A DNA stretch of 64,000 nt, taken from positions 1 through 64,000 of the forward strand of contig JAKUCV010004855.1 of the NCBI GenBank assembly GCA_028386065.3, read 5' to 3'. The position numbers and the translations under genes were made by a program. Position 1 is the first letter of the stretch, and each line of letters begins with the position of its first letter. A model generated the notes under the pieces. The model worked only from the letters and a program-made list of their open reading frames with translations, was not told the DNA's origin and ran no database searches. This DNA comes from Turnera subulata. Its lineage: Eukaryota; Streptophyta; Magnoliopsida; Malpighiales; Passifloraceae. Positions 47,771 to 58,085 of this stretch are shown here, one piece after another.

Positions 47771-48366
47771 TGTTACTCAACTGTTCCTAACATGTTAAGC
47801 AACTCAGACAAGGATTTGTCAAGATGATTCATATTGAAATTCATGACAAATTGGCTGTAACTATCCGGCAACGATTGCAAGACAAGATCAACAGCCAACT
47901 CCTTTTGCAAAGGAAAACCTAGGCCTTCAAGGCTCTCAATGTATCCAATCATTTTGAGCACATGAGGTCTCGCCGGTGATGACTCAGCCATCTTGTATTG
48001 GAACAATGCCTTAGAGGTCTCATACCTCTCATGCCTAGATTGCTCTTCAAAGAGCATTTTCAGGTGTTCGACCATATCGAAAGCACCAAAGTTCTTATAT
48101 TACTTCTGAAGCTCAGAGTCCATGTTAACATGTATAATGCATGCAACATCCAATGCATCATCAACATGCTTCTTGTAAGCATCTCTTTCCGCCCTAGAAG
48201 CACTAGGCGCCGGTTCATTTGGATCGGGCCCTTCAAGGACATACAACTTCTTTTCTTGTTTGAGGACTATCATCAAATTGCGATGCCACTTTAGGAAGTT
48301 ATTCCCATTCAGCTTTTCCTTCTCAAGGACAGATCGCAGTGATTGTGTACTAGTGTTTTGTGCCAT
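47771..48366 (-). pseudogene. Gag of Angela-like copy B
   Basis: The ATG at 48364-48366 opens MAQNTSTQSLRSVLEKEKLN, followed by the copia gag (UBN2-type) landmarks NFLKWHRNLMIVLKQEKK, RYETSKALFQYKM and ESLEGLGFPLQKELAVDLVL. A stop near 48100 and frame breaks near 47770 interrupt it. It would have formed the particle shell. Confidence 0.85.
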
Positions 48367-49558
48367 GATAACTCTACAATATTGATCAACTCACACAAAT
48401 AAGAGTCATGTATACATAAAATCACTTAATAAGGAATTTTATTAAATGATGCTCCTACTATATAAATCAAGATAATTATAAGTAGGCCAAGATCCATATT
48501 TCACTACAAGATAAGTCAGCTTTGGCTAATCACTTATATCATAGTTATTTAGGTAGACAACTCTTGTCAATTACATCTTATGTTACTCTTGGATAGTTGA
48601 GTGAACAACACTTATTCTTGTCTATCTCATAGACTTAGCTCAACTCCTTGCCTCTAAGTCCTCAATCCTATTGAGAAGACCTAGTTAAGTTCAACCCATA
48701 ACAAGCAGTTCAGATATTACAATTATCCCGTCGCATCTTGCTAGGATAAATATTGGCACCTTGCTTTGGCAAAACCTACCAAGTATTGTTCTAAGCAATG
48801 ATGAGTGCTTATCATGGAAGGCAACACAAGAGGAACTTAATATTTACATCAACATATTATTCCTATACATCATATGCATGTTCTTGATAAATCATATATT
48901 GATGTTTTGTAAATTTGGAAACCAAAAATACATAAGAACATCGATGTCTAACATTGAACATCGATGTTGTGAGAATCTGATTCTCCCAACTACTTGGCAG
49001 TGTTCAAGAACATCGAAGTTTAACTTGTGATCAAAGACTGACTAGCTCCTCGATCTAGGAAATTTTGGTGAATAGTGCTCGTATAAGAAGTGAATTGAAC
49101 TGATTCGATAATTCCCAGGAAAGATGGCGTAGCCATTCTCCTAAGACAGAATTACCATTCCAAGATAAATCCCCAGGAAAGACTGGAGGAACAAAGGTTC
49201 ACTTAAAACCCAGCCTCCTAGACAGGACTCACTTGCACAGTGTATTAATTCACAACCTTGCACCTGACAAAGGACGACAATCGTACTAGAACGACAATCG
49301 ATCTATACGAAAACCGACAATCGATTTTCCTTGTCGAACTCATTCGACTTACTGCCAAAAACACCTTGATTGATATCACATACCAATCAAGTACTTGTTG
49401 TCAAACACTTTTGACAAAACAAACCTCAACATATATCACACATACAAAAATGAATTCAACATATCATGAACATGCTACATCACATACAGCATATCATATA
49501 AATCAATATGAGCATATCATACATATGCACAACAAATTTGGTTTAGCGTTTCACAAGA
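48367..49558 (-). other. Untranslated leader of Angela-like copy B
   Basis: This is collinear with the leader of copy A. ACATCGATGT occurs at 48938-48947 and 48958-48967; the third copy is mutated (ACATCGAAGT, 49009-49018). The CGACAATCG triplet is kept near 49273-49325. No gene is visible. Confidence 0.75.
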
Positions 49559-49571
49559 GGCTCCGCTACCA
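49559..49571 (-). other. Primer-binding site, Angela-like copy B
   Basis: TGGTAGCGGAGCC on the minus strand, one base inside the 5' LTR. It is identical to copy A and to the Sirevirus PBS. Confidence 0.78.
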
Positions 49572-49572
49572 C

Positions 49573-51076
49573 TGTAAGTAACCGGGCATGCAAACTTGAC
49601 AATCAAAATGCAGCGAAAAGACCCGGTACTCATGGAGGATCCATGTGAAGCTAACTAAACCGAATAACAATTTTTCGTACCTTGCTTGGTTGAGGTCTTT
49701 CACCCAACTGTAGTGTAGAATCAGCAAGAACCCGACAAGAAATTCGGCTCCTCTACGGTATCCACACAAACCGTCGATAACTAGCTAGCAACCGTCTCAC
49801 GATCACTAACCCGAGCACTCCCGAACCGCAGTCCTAGCTGTAGAATTTTCGAGAGCTAGAGACTAGAGAGTGTTTGATGTGTTTTTCTCAAGTGTGAAGA
49901 GTGTGTTAAGCCTTGCTTGGTCTAAAAATCTGATCAAACCTTCACCCTATTTATACACACTTGAAATACATAGTTTATTAAGTTATTGGCCAACATAATC
50001 ATGTCTTATCCTTCATGATTATGTTTCCACTATGACTTAATGCTCCACTAAGCATTAATTATATATATCATCATATATAGAATTACACATCATATGGCAC
50101 TAATTCTGGTTCAATAATTCTGATAATTAGTGAACCAAATCAGCCCAAAATGACCCAGTCCAACCATGGTCCACCCACCTGGTCGAACCACGGTCCAACC
50201 ATGGTTCAACCACCTGCTCGAATCAACAGTTCTAAGTGTGTGACCCTGTAGGCACTTGTAACGTTTGGCAATAATTGTAAAATCTCATTTTACAATTATA
50301 AACAATGAGCGGTGTCTAGCAACACGTCATTGCTACCCAAACGACAAGATCAGTACTGATTCATTATGCCTCGGAAACATGTCATTATCCTTTCGTCCCA
50401 TTATCAAGATCAAACAAGAGACATGGAATACGCCAATCTCGTATAAGGTTAATCTAAATTTCTTTATCCCCGAGTTAACTGTGTAAAACGGATACTAATG
50501 ATATCACCATATCACATAATCCGAGCATGGCCATGCATTTACAGTTCAACTCTATCAAGAGGCCCATCTGATAATATACCCGTTATATGGATTGGACGAA
50601 TTCCATCTTGATCATACAAAACCCACTACACATTATATCATATACCCAATGATTACACTAAGGTCTACTGAGTTACGAATAGCCAAGAGTAATATCAAAG
50701 TATATGACTCATATGTTGGGAACCTTGATGATCTCAGGTCTAAGGACAATACATATAAGAACCACTAATGACAATCATATAACGTTCCATGTAGTGTTCT
50801 TATGTTGGGTCAGTCCAGTCCACAAGTTCTCTAACTTGTACCCGTTTGTAGAATTCATATCTCATATAATTCTCAACATACGCTAGTCTAATTTATTATT
50901 ATAACCCATCCATAATAATAATCGACTAGGGACATTTAAGAATATAAAATATTCTAGGGTTATAAATATGTGCAAGCGTTTATCTCATAAACATATTTAT
51001 TGGAATAACCTTAGTGTACATACATGACTATTTTACAATCATCCATTGATTGGCTTTTGGGCATATTACACTAACA
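49573..51076 (-). repeat. 5' LTR of Angela-like copy B
   Basis: This 1504-bp LTR is paired with 42470-43972 and has the same ends. The TATA box TATAAATAG lies at 49947-49955 on the minus strand. It is followed on the right by the duplication TAAGC (51077-51081). Confidence 0.95.
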
Positions 51077-51081
51077 TAAGC

Positions 51082-51666
51082 AGCATCACAAGAGGACTCC
51101 TACTGACACTGAAGCCAACAAGATTCTCTTTGGGTCATCTAATCGAAGAGGCAAGTACGGAACTCTGTCTCCTCAGTATCGAGTTCTGATGTACAGGCTC
51201 ACTAGGGTGGTTCTACCCCCGACCATACTACCGAACCACCATCAAACTCTGTGATCAGTGGACTCTGGCCTGCATCCTGAAAAGGACCCCCATTTGTTAT
51301 GGGACACTTATCCTGCACCATATGGCCACATACAGGGTGCCATGTCTCGGAGGGTTAATCACACTTCTGGCCCGTAAATTCTCCAAGACTCCTTCTAAGG
51401 CGGAGGAACCCGAGAATCCTGTTCAAATCAGTTCTCAAACTCTGTCCAAAATGTGTATCAAGCCTGATGCAGAAGGAAAATTTGCTGTTGTGATGAAGAC
51501 AAAGGGAAAAACCTCTCAAATGGATGATCTGATTGTTCGGATGGATGCTATTGAGGGTACCTTGGAGGAAATCCAAGAGCAGATCAATGATCTAGAGGAT
51601 AAAGTGATGGATTCTCTGGACCATATTACCTCTCTTCTTGCTGAGTCTGATTCTGATGATGAGTGA
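51082..51666 (+). pseudogene. Sirevirus env-like ORF, C-terminal part
   Basis: This continues the env-like ORF after element B, with stops near 51250 and 51340 and then an open frame to the TGA at 51664-51666. The C terminus is a likely coiled coil (MDDLIVRMDAIEGTLEEIQE, then INDLEDKVMDSLDHI) ending in an acidic SDSDDE tail. A C-terminal coiled coil has been noted for Sirevirus env-like products; its role is unknown. Confidence 0.78.
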
Positions 51667-52237
51667 TGCACTCAACTGCCTGATGCCCCTAGGACATGCA
51701 TTTGCATTTTGTGTACTTCATGGTTTCATGCATGGTTCCTTACTTGGTTTTTACGTTGGTTTATTACTGGTTCTTATGTTGGTTTTTTTTTTTATTTTGG
51801 TTTGTTGTTTGGTTCTGGACTTTGTTAGCTTGATCCTTTCGGATCCTTGGTTCTGTTATCTCGTTGTTATCTTATCTTATGAATATTAATCTTATGCTCC
51901 TATTGCAGTATTCTTGTCTATTATTCTACTCTTTACCCATATTCTTTTTGTTGATGCCAAAAGGGGGAGTAAAATTTTGGATTTGATTTGATTATGAATT
52001 ATAATAAAGTATTTCTTACTGCACTATACTCTGTTAAATATTACTTACAAGGTGATGCTATTTGCACGGGGAGTATTTTGGCTAAGCAGACTAGCCAATG
52101 GTGCTTAAAGCACAAAAATGTTTGATATAGGGGGAGTAATAATTCAGGGGGAGTGTACTTACATATTGTGTTATCTTAACTGACCCTGGTTTTTGCAGAA
52201 ATCAACACAATGTTTGTCATCATAAAAAAGGGGGAGA
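51667..52237 (+). promoter_or_regulatory. Sirevirus 3' region with multiple polypurine tracts
   Basis: GGGGGAG-containing polypurine tracts occur at 51961-51970, 52129-52137, 52147-52154 and 52229-52237; the last abuts the 3' LTR and should prime plus-strand synthesis. Multiple tracts are a known Sirevirus hallmark. Upstream, a stretch rich in TTGGTTT words (51720-51815) repeats the pattern seen at 33008-33065. Confidence 0.85.
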
Positions 52238-52238
52238 T

Positions 52239-53417
52239 TGATGACCTAAACATGAGCTTAATATGGATTATTAATGACTAATCATGTTTAGTGAATAATT
52301 ATATATTGTTTTTGATGATTAACATACTTGGTTAGTTGTTTGCATATATTTGTGTTGATTAACATGCAGCGTGGTTTCTTATAAGAACCACACAAAAACC
52401 ACACGGACTTGGTTTCTGGAAGAATCCACACTTTGCTGTCAACATCAGAAGTGGTCCTGCTGCAAGTTGCTGGTGGCCCAGGTGGTCCTTACAGCATTAA
52501 ACCTCAACCACCAACTACTCCAACGGGCAGAGAAAGTGGTCTACGGTAGAGAAGAAGACCTGCAACACTTATCTCTCACCTCCAAGCTCAATTATCAATT
52601 GTGGTCCACACTTATGGCCCCGAATTGCCAAAAATGGAATATTTTCAAGTAATTGAGCTGCAAAGAGAGTGGACTTCCTGAAATGAACCAAACACCAGCT
52701 AGTGGATTATGGAGTCAACTCTGAAGACTGATTTGTACCTCATTGCCGTTGGATGATGAGCTGATGGGTACTTTAGAGCCGTTGGATGAAGATCTTCCTA
52801 CCTACTCCCACTTGCTCAAGCTCTATATAAGGAAGAGGAATGCTTCTTGGAAAAGCATCCCAGCCAATTTGAAAATTGCTTTGAAGTCTGCAATTGTGCT
52901 TACACCTGAGATATTTGTTGAGCTTACACTTGTGATTATTCTTGTTCTCCAAATTGTTTCAAAGGGTAGTGTTTTAGGCAAGACTAGTGTGTAGTTTTGT
53001 TGGGATCTCAAATCTAGGATTAGATTTGGAGAAAGGTTAAAGTTTAGCCTGGGAAAAACTTGTAAAGGTTAGAGCTTAACCTGCAAAAGCTTGTTTCTTG
53101 TAAAGGTTAGAGCTTCGCCTGCAAAAGCTTGGTTTCTGTAATAGGTTGAGGCTGATCCTGCAAAAGCCTAAGTTAGTGAGAGTTTGAAATCCTAAAGGAG
53201 GGTCTTCTAGGTAGTGGAGGTACCTGGTGAGGGGGAACCACTATAAATCACTGTGCCATCCTTTCCTCTTTCTGCTCTCTTATATTTCTGCTTGTTTGTT
53301 TTGCGGGTAAGTGGTTTGTGACGAAACCATTTGGTTTGTCTGAAACCAATCCAGAAACTAAACGCGATTAAGGGGTAGCCTGATTCACCCCCCCTCTTAG
53401 GCCTATTTGAGCTAAAA
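52239..53417 (+). repeat. 3' LTR of the Sirevirus
   Basis: It starts TGATGACCTAAACATG and is homologous to 24086-25295. TATATAAG lies at 52824-52831. It lacks the long C tract of the 5' LTR. It is followed by TTATG (53418-53422), the target duplication. Confidence 0.92.
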
Positions 53418-53727
53418 TTATGTACCTAAACTCATTATTTTGTTCAATTATATACCTGTCTTCAGGTGAAGGCTCAATTGCTCGGGTGTGGGACCCTCTG
53501 ACTTTTTGGGTATGTGGCAACTCCATTCATTAGCCATGTGGCAAAAAAAAAATCAATGGATCCCATACTTGGACAGTTGAGTTAGCACCTTGGGCTGACC
53601 ACGGTATACGATTGAACATAATTTAAAAATTTGGGTATAGAATTTAACAAAATAAAACTTCAGGTACATAAATGAACGAAACCTAATAACTTAAGTACTA
53701 AATATGCCAAAAACCCAAAACAAAAAA

Positions 53728-54616
53728 TTGAACAAGCTACTCATATTTTTTTTTGTGTCGCATATGGTATTAAATTTTGCTTTTTATATTTCTTTTATTG
53801 TATTTACATGTATATGTATATTTTAATTAAGGATAATTATTTTAATTTGTAGTCTTTTCTAATTCCTGCTTTTATATAGTACTAGGTATAATATTATATT
53901 TTTGAAATTACATGATATATTATTAATTGTTGTCTTGAGAAAAATTTATATATAATGAATGGATTCTTTTTATATAATCTAGGCAAATGGATACGCATTA
54001 AAATTAGTTTGTATAGTGGGATAGGAATTTATAAATCGATTATTATTAATAATATTTATTAAACATTCAATTATTAAATTATATTATTATTTTTCATTAT
54101 TATTTCTTTTTGTGGTCGTTGTTCTTTTTTGTAGTTTACATTAATTATTCGACTGTATCAATTTTTATAAACATTAAACAAATTATATTACATTATTATG
54201 CTTAGAATTATTTAGAATGAAGACATCTTTTTTTTTTATATAATATGAGCAAATGGATACACTTTATTTAGAATTAGTTTATGTTAGTGAAATAGGAATT
54301 TATAAATTGATTATTTTTAATGTTATTTTTTAATCTTTTAATATTATAAAATATATTAATTTAATTATTAAATTATATTATTAATGGAGGAGATTATTAA
54401 ATTACATTATTTTTTTAATTATTTTTTCTTTTCGTGGTCATTGTTCTTTTTGTAGTTTACGTTATTCAACTGTACTTCAATTTTTCTTCTTCATGTTTCT
54501 TATCACTAGTTTATCTCCATAATTAATTATTCTTTTTCTGTAAACATTATTCTTGTTCGTAGTTTTCATTGACTCTTTAGTTGTTCTTCTTTATAATTTT
54601 ATTATTTTTTTAGCAA
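53728..54616. repeat. AT-rich region with an old duplication
   Basis: Similar blocks occur twice: 53957-54060 and about 54219-54330 (both with GCAAATGGATAC and AGGAATTTATAAAT), and again 54094-54170 and 54417-54487 (both with GTGGTC and TTGTAGTTTAC). This suggests a diverged tandem duplication with a period near 260-320 bp. No gene is visible. Confidence 0.55.
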
Positions 54617-54654
54617 TTCTTCTTCTTCTTCTTCTTCTTCTTCTTCTTTTTTTT
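54617..54654. repeat. (TTC)n microsatellite and T tract at LINE tail
   Basis: About ten TTC units (54617-54646) followed by eight T (54647-54654). On the minus strand this reads as an A tract followed by (GAA)n, exactly at the 3' end of the LINE fragment, as expected for a poly(A)-derived microsatellite. Confidence 0.7.
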
Positions 54655-56291
54655 GGATAACTCAGCATTATACATTGATCAACAAACTGGAGTGATAACA
54701 TTATGTAAGGCTAAGTCATTTATGTGCGGAGGAGCCTCCTCAACATAGACCCGCAGTTCGTGGTTGCCTCACGCCATCTGAGCTAAGGTATGGGAAACTT
54801 TATTTCCCTCACGTCTAACATGAGTAAAAGAAATAGTTCTAAAACATGAAACCAAATGTAAAACATCTCTCACTAAGATACTAAAGTACAATAATGTAGG
54901 AGCTGGATTAATCAATTGTTGAATGAGTGGAAGACAATCCGACTCCAGGATGACATCGGTGAAGCCCAAGTCTGCAACAACTTTCAAAGAGAAGAAAGCC
55001 CTTGCCTCTACAATCTCTGGAGAGGGTCACATAATAGATCCTTGATGACCGGCTGCCAATATCTCCCCCTTCTGATTTTTTAGCCACCTGTTGCATTGTC
55101 GAAGAGACCTGCATCACAATTGATCTTGATTTGTTCCCTTCTCGGTGGTAGCCATTGTGTATGATGTCGTGGTCTTGCTCCCTGAGATGGTTGCTTATTA
55201 CTTTCCTGCGCTGAAATGAACGTTATCCTGGTTGTTGTAGCTATATCCAAGATCTGCTAGGCAGTGAAAGATTTGTTCTGAAAGAGGAACTGGTTTTCTC
55301 GAAAACCAAAGTGCCCAACATATCGTCACCCCGATATCCATTTGCTCCTCCTCCAGCTGTTCAAACAAGTGCTCTACATAGTGTATGAACGTGTCATTGT
55401 AAAAACCTGATGAAATCTAGGAAACCGAAGAGAGAACCCATACTGCATGGGATTGATCACATCCAAAGAGCAAATGATCCACACTCTCTTCCTCAGCATT
55501 GCATCTTCCACAAGTAGTCGATCAATTAACACCCCGTCGAACAAGCTTACTCCGGGTAGGCAAAATATTTTTCAAGGCTCTCCACCAGAAATGTCTAACT
55601 TTAGGTGGGAAATTGAGAGCCCATACTTGCCTCCAATTTGTGATATGATTAACAACTTGCCCACCATCTTGTATCCCCACTTCTCTTTTAGCATCAAACG
55701 CAAACCAGTATGCGCTTCTAACACTGAAGATACCATTTTCTGTACAAGACCACATTAGAGCGTCATGAGTTTGATACTTACTGATTGGGATCCTCCACTA
55801 GAGTGAAAATTTGAGCGACTAGGTCTGATCTCCAACCTCGGGTCTCTCCAATACACGCGAATCAGGGTCCAATATTTGGGGGGAGGGGTTGGGGGGGTGA
55901 TTCCACCCGACCACTCTCTGAATCAAGTAACCATCTGTCCCTCCAAATCTGAATTGTTTCACCACTGCTCACTTGCCACTTCTGCCCATTCAACAAGAGA
56001 TCTTCGCCATGTACCATACTTTGAAAAATATAGCTTTGAGCCCCATTCTTCATCACCTGCAAAATAGTATGATGGCGAAAATACTTGGCTTTAAGGATTT
56101 TACCCAACAAGGAGTCTTCATCCTGAACTAACCTCCAACATTGTTTGGCCAAGAGAGTTTGATTGAAACGAAAGCCCATTCCTCCCCTCTCTTCTGATTG
56201 CATAGACCATCCCAAGTAATCCAGTGGATTTATGTCTCTTTTTTTTTTGGCTCCACCAGAATCTCTATATAAGAGCATTAATTTCCTGGCA
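54655..56291 (-). pseudogene. L1-type LINE fragment (RT C terminus, zinc-binding and RNase H)
   Basis: The minus-strand frames carry, in order, EERGGMGFRFNQTLLAKQCW (near 56190), GKILKAKYF and a WRDRWLLD segment (55862-56314), the RT zinc-binding region VRSAYWFAF ... LNFPPKVRHFWWRALKNILP (55522-55755), and an RNase H-like end ILESDCLPLIQQLINPAPT with HVRREGNKVSHTLAQMA (54769-54987). This is the C-terminal half of plant L1 ORF2. The 5' part is missing because the Tat-like LTR begins at 56292. Frame breaks make it inactive. Confidence 0.87.
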
Positions 56292-58063
56292 TGAACACTC
56301 CAAATTTGACCCACTAATATTTCACTTAATTAGATTATAGATGTATTTTTGTCTGTGGATTAATGAGTTGATTTGATCCTAGGATGAAATGTTTTTATAA
56401 TTTAATTTTGTGAAATATTAATGTTTCTATTTTTTTAAAAATTTTAATGTATTTTACTCGGAATTATTGTGTTGATTTAATTCTAAGTTTTGAAATATTT
56501 AAAGTCTGAATTTAGTAAAAATATGAATATTTTATTGTATTTAGGCTTATTATTTGTTTTGGACCATTTTGCGATGATTTTGGGTCTAAATAAGTTAAGA
56601 GCCTAAACCAATGAAACATGGACCCTCCAGCAATGTTAGCCAATTAAAAACACAGAGCTTAACAGCCTTTTAACACTAATTTCGTCAAAATTCAGGTTAA
56701 TTATATTCCTTTTGTGTTTTTGAGTTTTTATGGTAATTAGAGTGGAGTGGAGAGAAAGTAAGGAAAAGTAGGAAAAGGGTGTGGGTAGGCTACAAGTTAG
56801 GGTGCTTTCTGGAGCTGAAAACAGGCAAAAAACTGGTACGGAAGGGCGTGAGAATCAAGTAGGATCGGATTAAAGAGGATCGGGCTGGAAAAGGAAAGAA
56901 CAAAAATGGTAACAGGTGCCGGCGGACATGGAGGCATGACCACCAGCACCTGGCGGACTTCGCGGCATGACCGCCAGGCCCTGGCGGACGTCGCGAGAGG
57001 ACCGCTGGGACTGGGCGGACACCGCTCCCAGTTTCAGCAGTTTTCTTCTTTTTTCCTATTTTCTTGATTCTGGGCATCTACCGATGGATCTAGAGTTTCA
57101 ATCCCGACCCTTAGATCAAGACCACGTCCAGGCACTCTAGACACTATAAATAGAATCCCACATTCACCCTTATTCACACACAAGGTGCTTGAAAGAATTC
57201 TTTGTTTTCAAGCTTAAGAACCCTAATAAGGGCTGAGGTTCTGCAGGAATTTCATGGAGAAGAGTAGCAGCAAGAGGAGGGCGAGAGAAGAGGAAGAAGG
57301 AGGCGGATCAAAGCAAACCATTGGAGATGAAAGGTGATTCCAGAGTAGAAGGTTCTCGTGCAGGCATTCGTGGGAGAAATACAATTTCTGGAGCTGTAGA
57401 CGACAATTTTCTGCGATCTTGGTGTCTCTGGAAAGCTGAGATAGAGATTTATAGGTTTGTTGTTGAAGCTAGGCACTTATTCGGTCTCTTTCTATGTCGA
57501 ATGCCTGCATAAGTTCGGGCAAAAATTCTGTTAAGAAGTGGTAAGCGCATGGGAGCTAGAGGAGGGCTTCAAGAGGTAATCTGTTCTAATTTTCTTGTTG
57601 TCTGATTGCTGTGATGAGCTAATATGAAGTTGATATTGATGTTGTGATTATTATGTGATGCATGCAAGAACTAAGTGAGCTTTAAACCTCTGATAGGGGG
57701 TACGTAGACAGTTTCTAGTGGTTTGAAACGCAAGCTTAACTTTATTTATTTTTCTATTTTGATTTTTAAATTCAGTTTTATTTTGTTGTTTGTGCATGAG
57801 GCATATGTTATCTTTAATTTCACATGATCTCGCCCCAACATGGATGGTTGCCTAACACCTTCCCATTTTTTATAAACCCCCGGGTCCACATCTTTGGTTC
57901 GTTAAATAGGTTGCCTAAACGAGTCACTGGCTGCCTAAGGAAGGTTTTTTTTTTTTTCTGAATTTTGCCCTATAATAAAATTCGGGTGGTGACTCCAAAG
58001 ATATGGATGATGGCTAGGAAGAAGGTGGTGAGTAAGCCCAGTTAATTTTGAGTCGAGTACTCA
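56292..58063 (+). repeat. 5' LTR of the Tat/Ogre-like element
   Basis: The left end is fixed by similarity to 63911. The right end, ACTCA at 58063, is inferred from a PBS-like sequence just after it. TATAAATAG lies at 57145-57153. A short repeat with TGGCGGAC..CATGACCGCCA units occupies 56918-57030. No real gene is visible in the LTR. Confidence 0.65.
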
Positions 58064-58066
58064 TAG

Positions 58067-58085
58067 TTGTCGACTCACTGGGGAG
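58067..58085 (+). other. Putative primer-binding site of the Tat/Ogre-like element
   Basis: TTGTCGACTCACTGGGGAG resembles the TTGGCGACTCTGCTGGGG type found after the 5' LTR of Ogre/Tat elements. Assignment to a tRNA was not possible by eye. Confidence 0.45.

Larger units (their letters stand above)
42470..51076 (-). mobile_element. Angela-like Ty1/copia element, copy B (structurally complete)
   Basis: The element is 8607 bp with LTRs at 42470-43972 and 49573-51076, the 5-bp duplication TAAGC (42465-42469 and 51077-51081), PBS, leader, gag, pol and a polypurine tract. It lies antisense to the Sirevirus. The two LTRs are visibly very similar, so the insertion is younger than its host. It is defective: gag is broken, the protease active site reads D-P-G, the RT motif reads YVGD, and a non-copia segment (44893-45348) interrupts RT. 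Confidence 0.95.
24086..53417 (+). mobile_element. Sirevirus-type Ty1/copia element with three nested insertions
   Basis: The element has LTRs at 24086-25295 and 52239-53417, target duplication TTATG (24081-24085 and 53418-53422), PBS, gag with a CCHC knuckle and a second knuckle before protease, protease-integrase-RT-RNase H in copia order, an env-like ORF after pol, and several GGGGGAG polypurine tracts before the 3' LTR. The env-like ORF and multiple polypurine tracts are hallmarks of Sireviruses. Without the nested insertions (27818-30557, 35469-42137, 42470-51076) it would be about 11 kb. All reading frames are broken. It is the host for a viral fragment and two later retrotransposons. 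Confidence 0.93.
24036..53717. mobile_element. MULE-type MITE split by the Sirevirus
   Basis: The two parts, 24036-24085 and 53423-53717, join into a MITE of about 345 bp. The terminal inverted repeats are GGATTTTTGGCATATTTAG on the left and the complement of GGGTTTTTGGCATATTTAG on the right. The perfect 10-bp duplication AAAACAAAAA is found at 24026-24035 and 53718-53727. The inverted similarity extends inward on the left arm up to the Sirevirus insertion point. This is the outermost and oldest layer of the nested stack. Confidence 0.88.

Noticed and set aside
57321..57512. Small plus-strand frame in the Tat-like 5' LTR
   Set aside because: Short, without domain, inside the transcribed part of the LTR.
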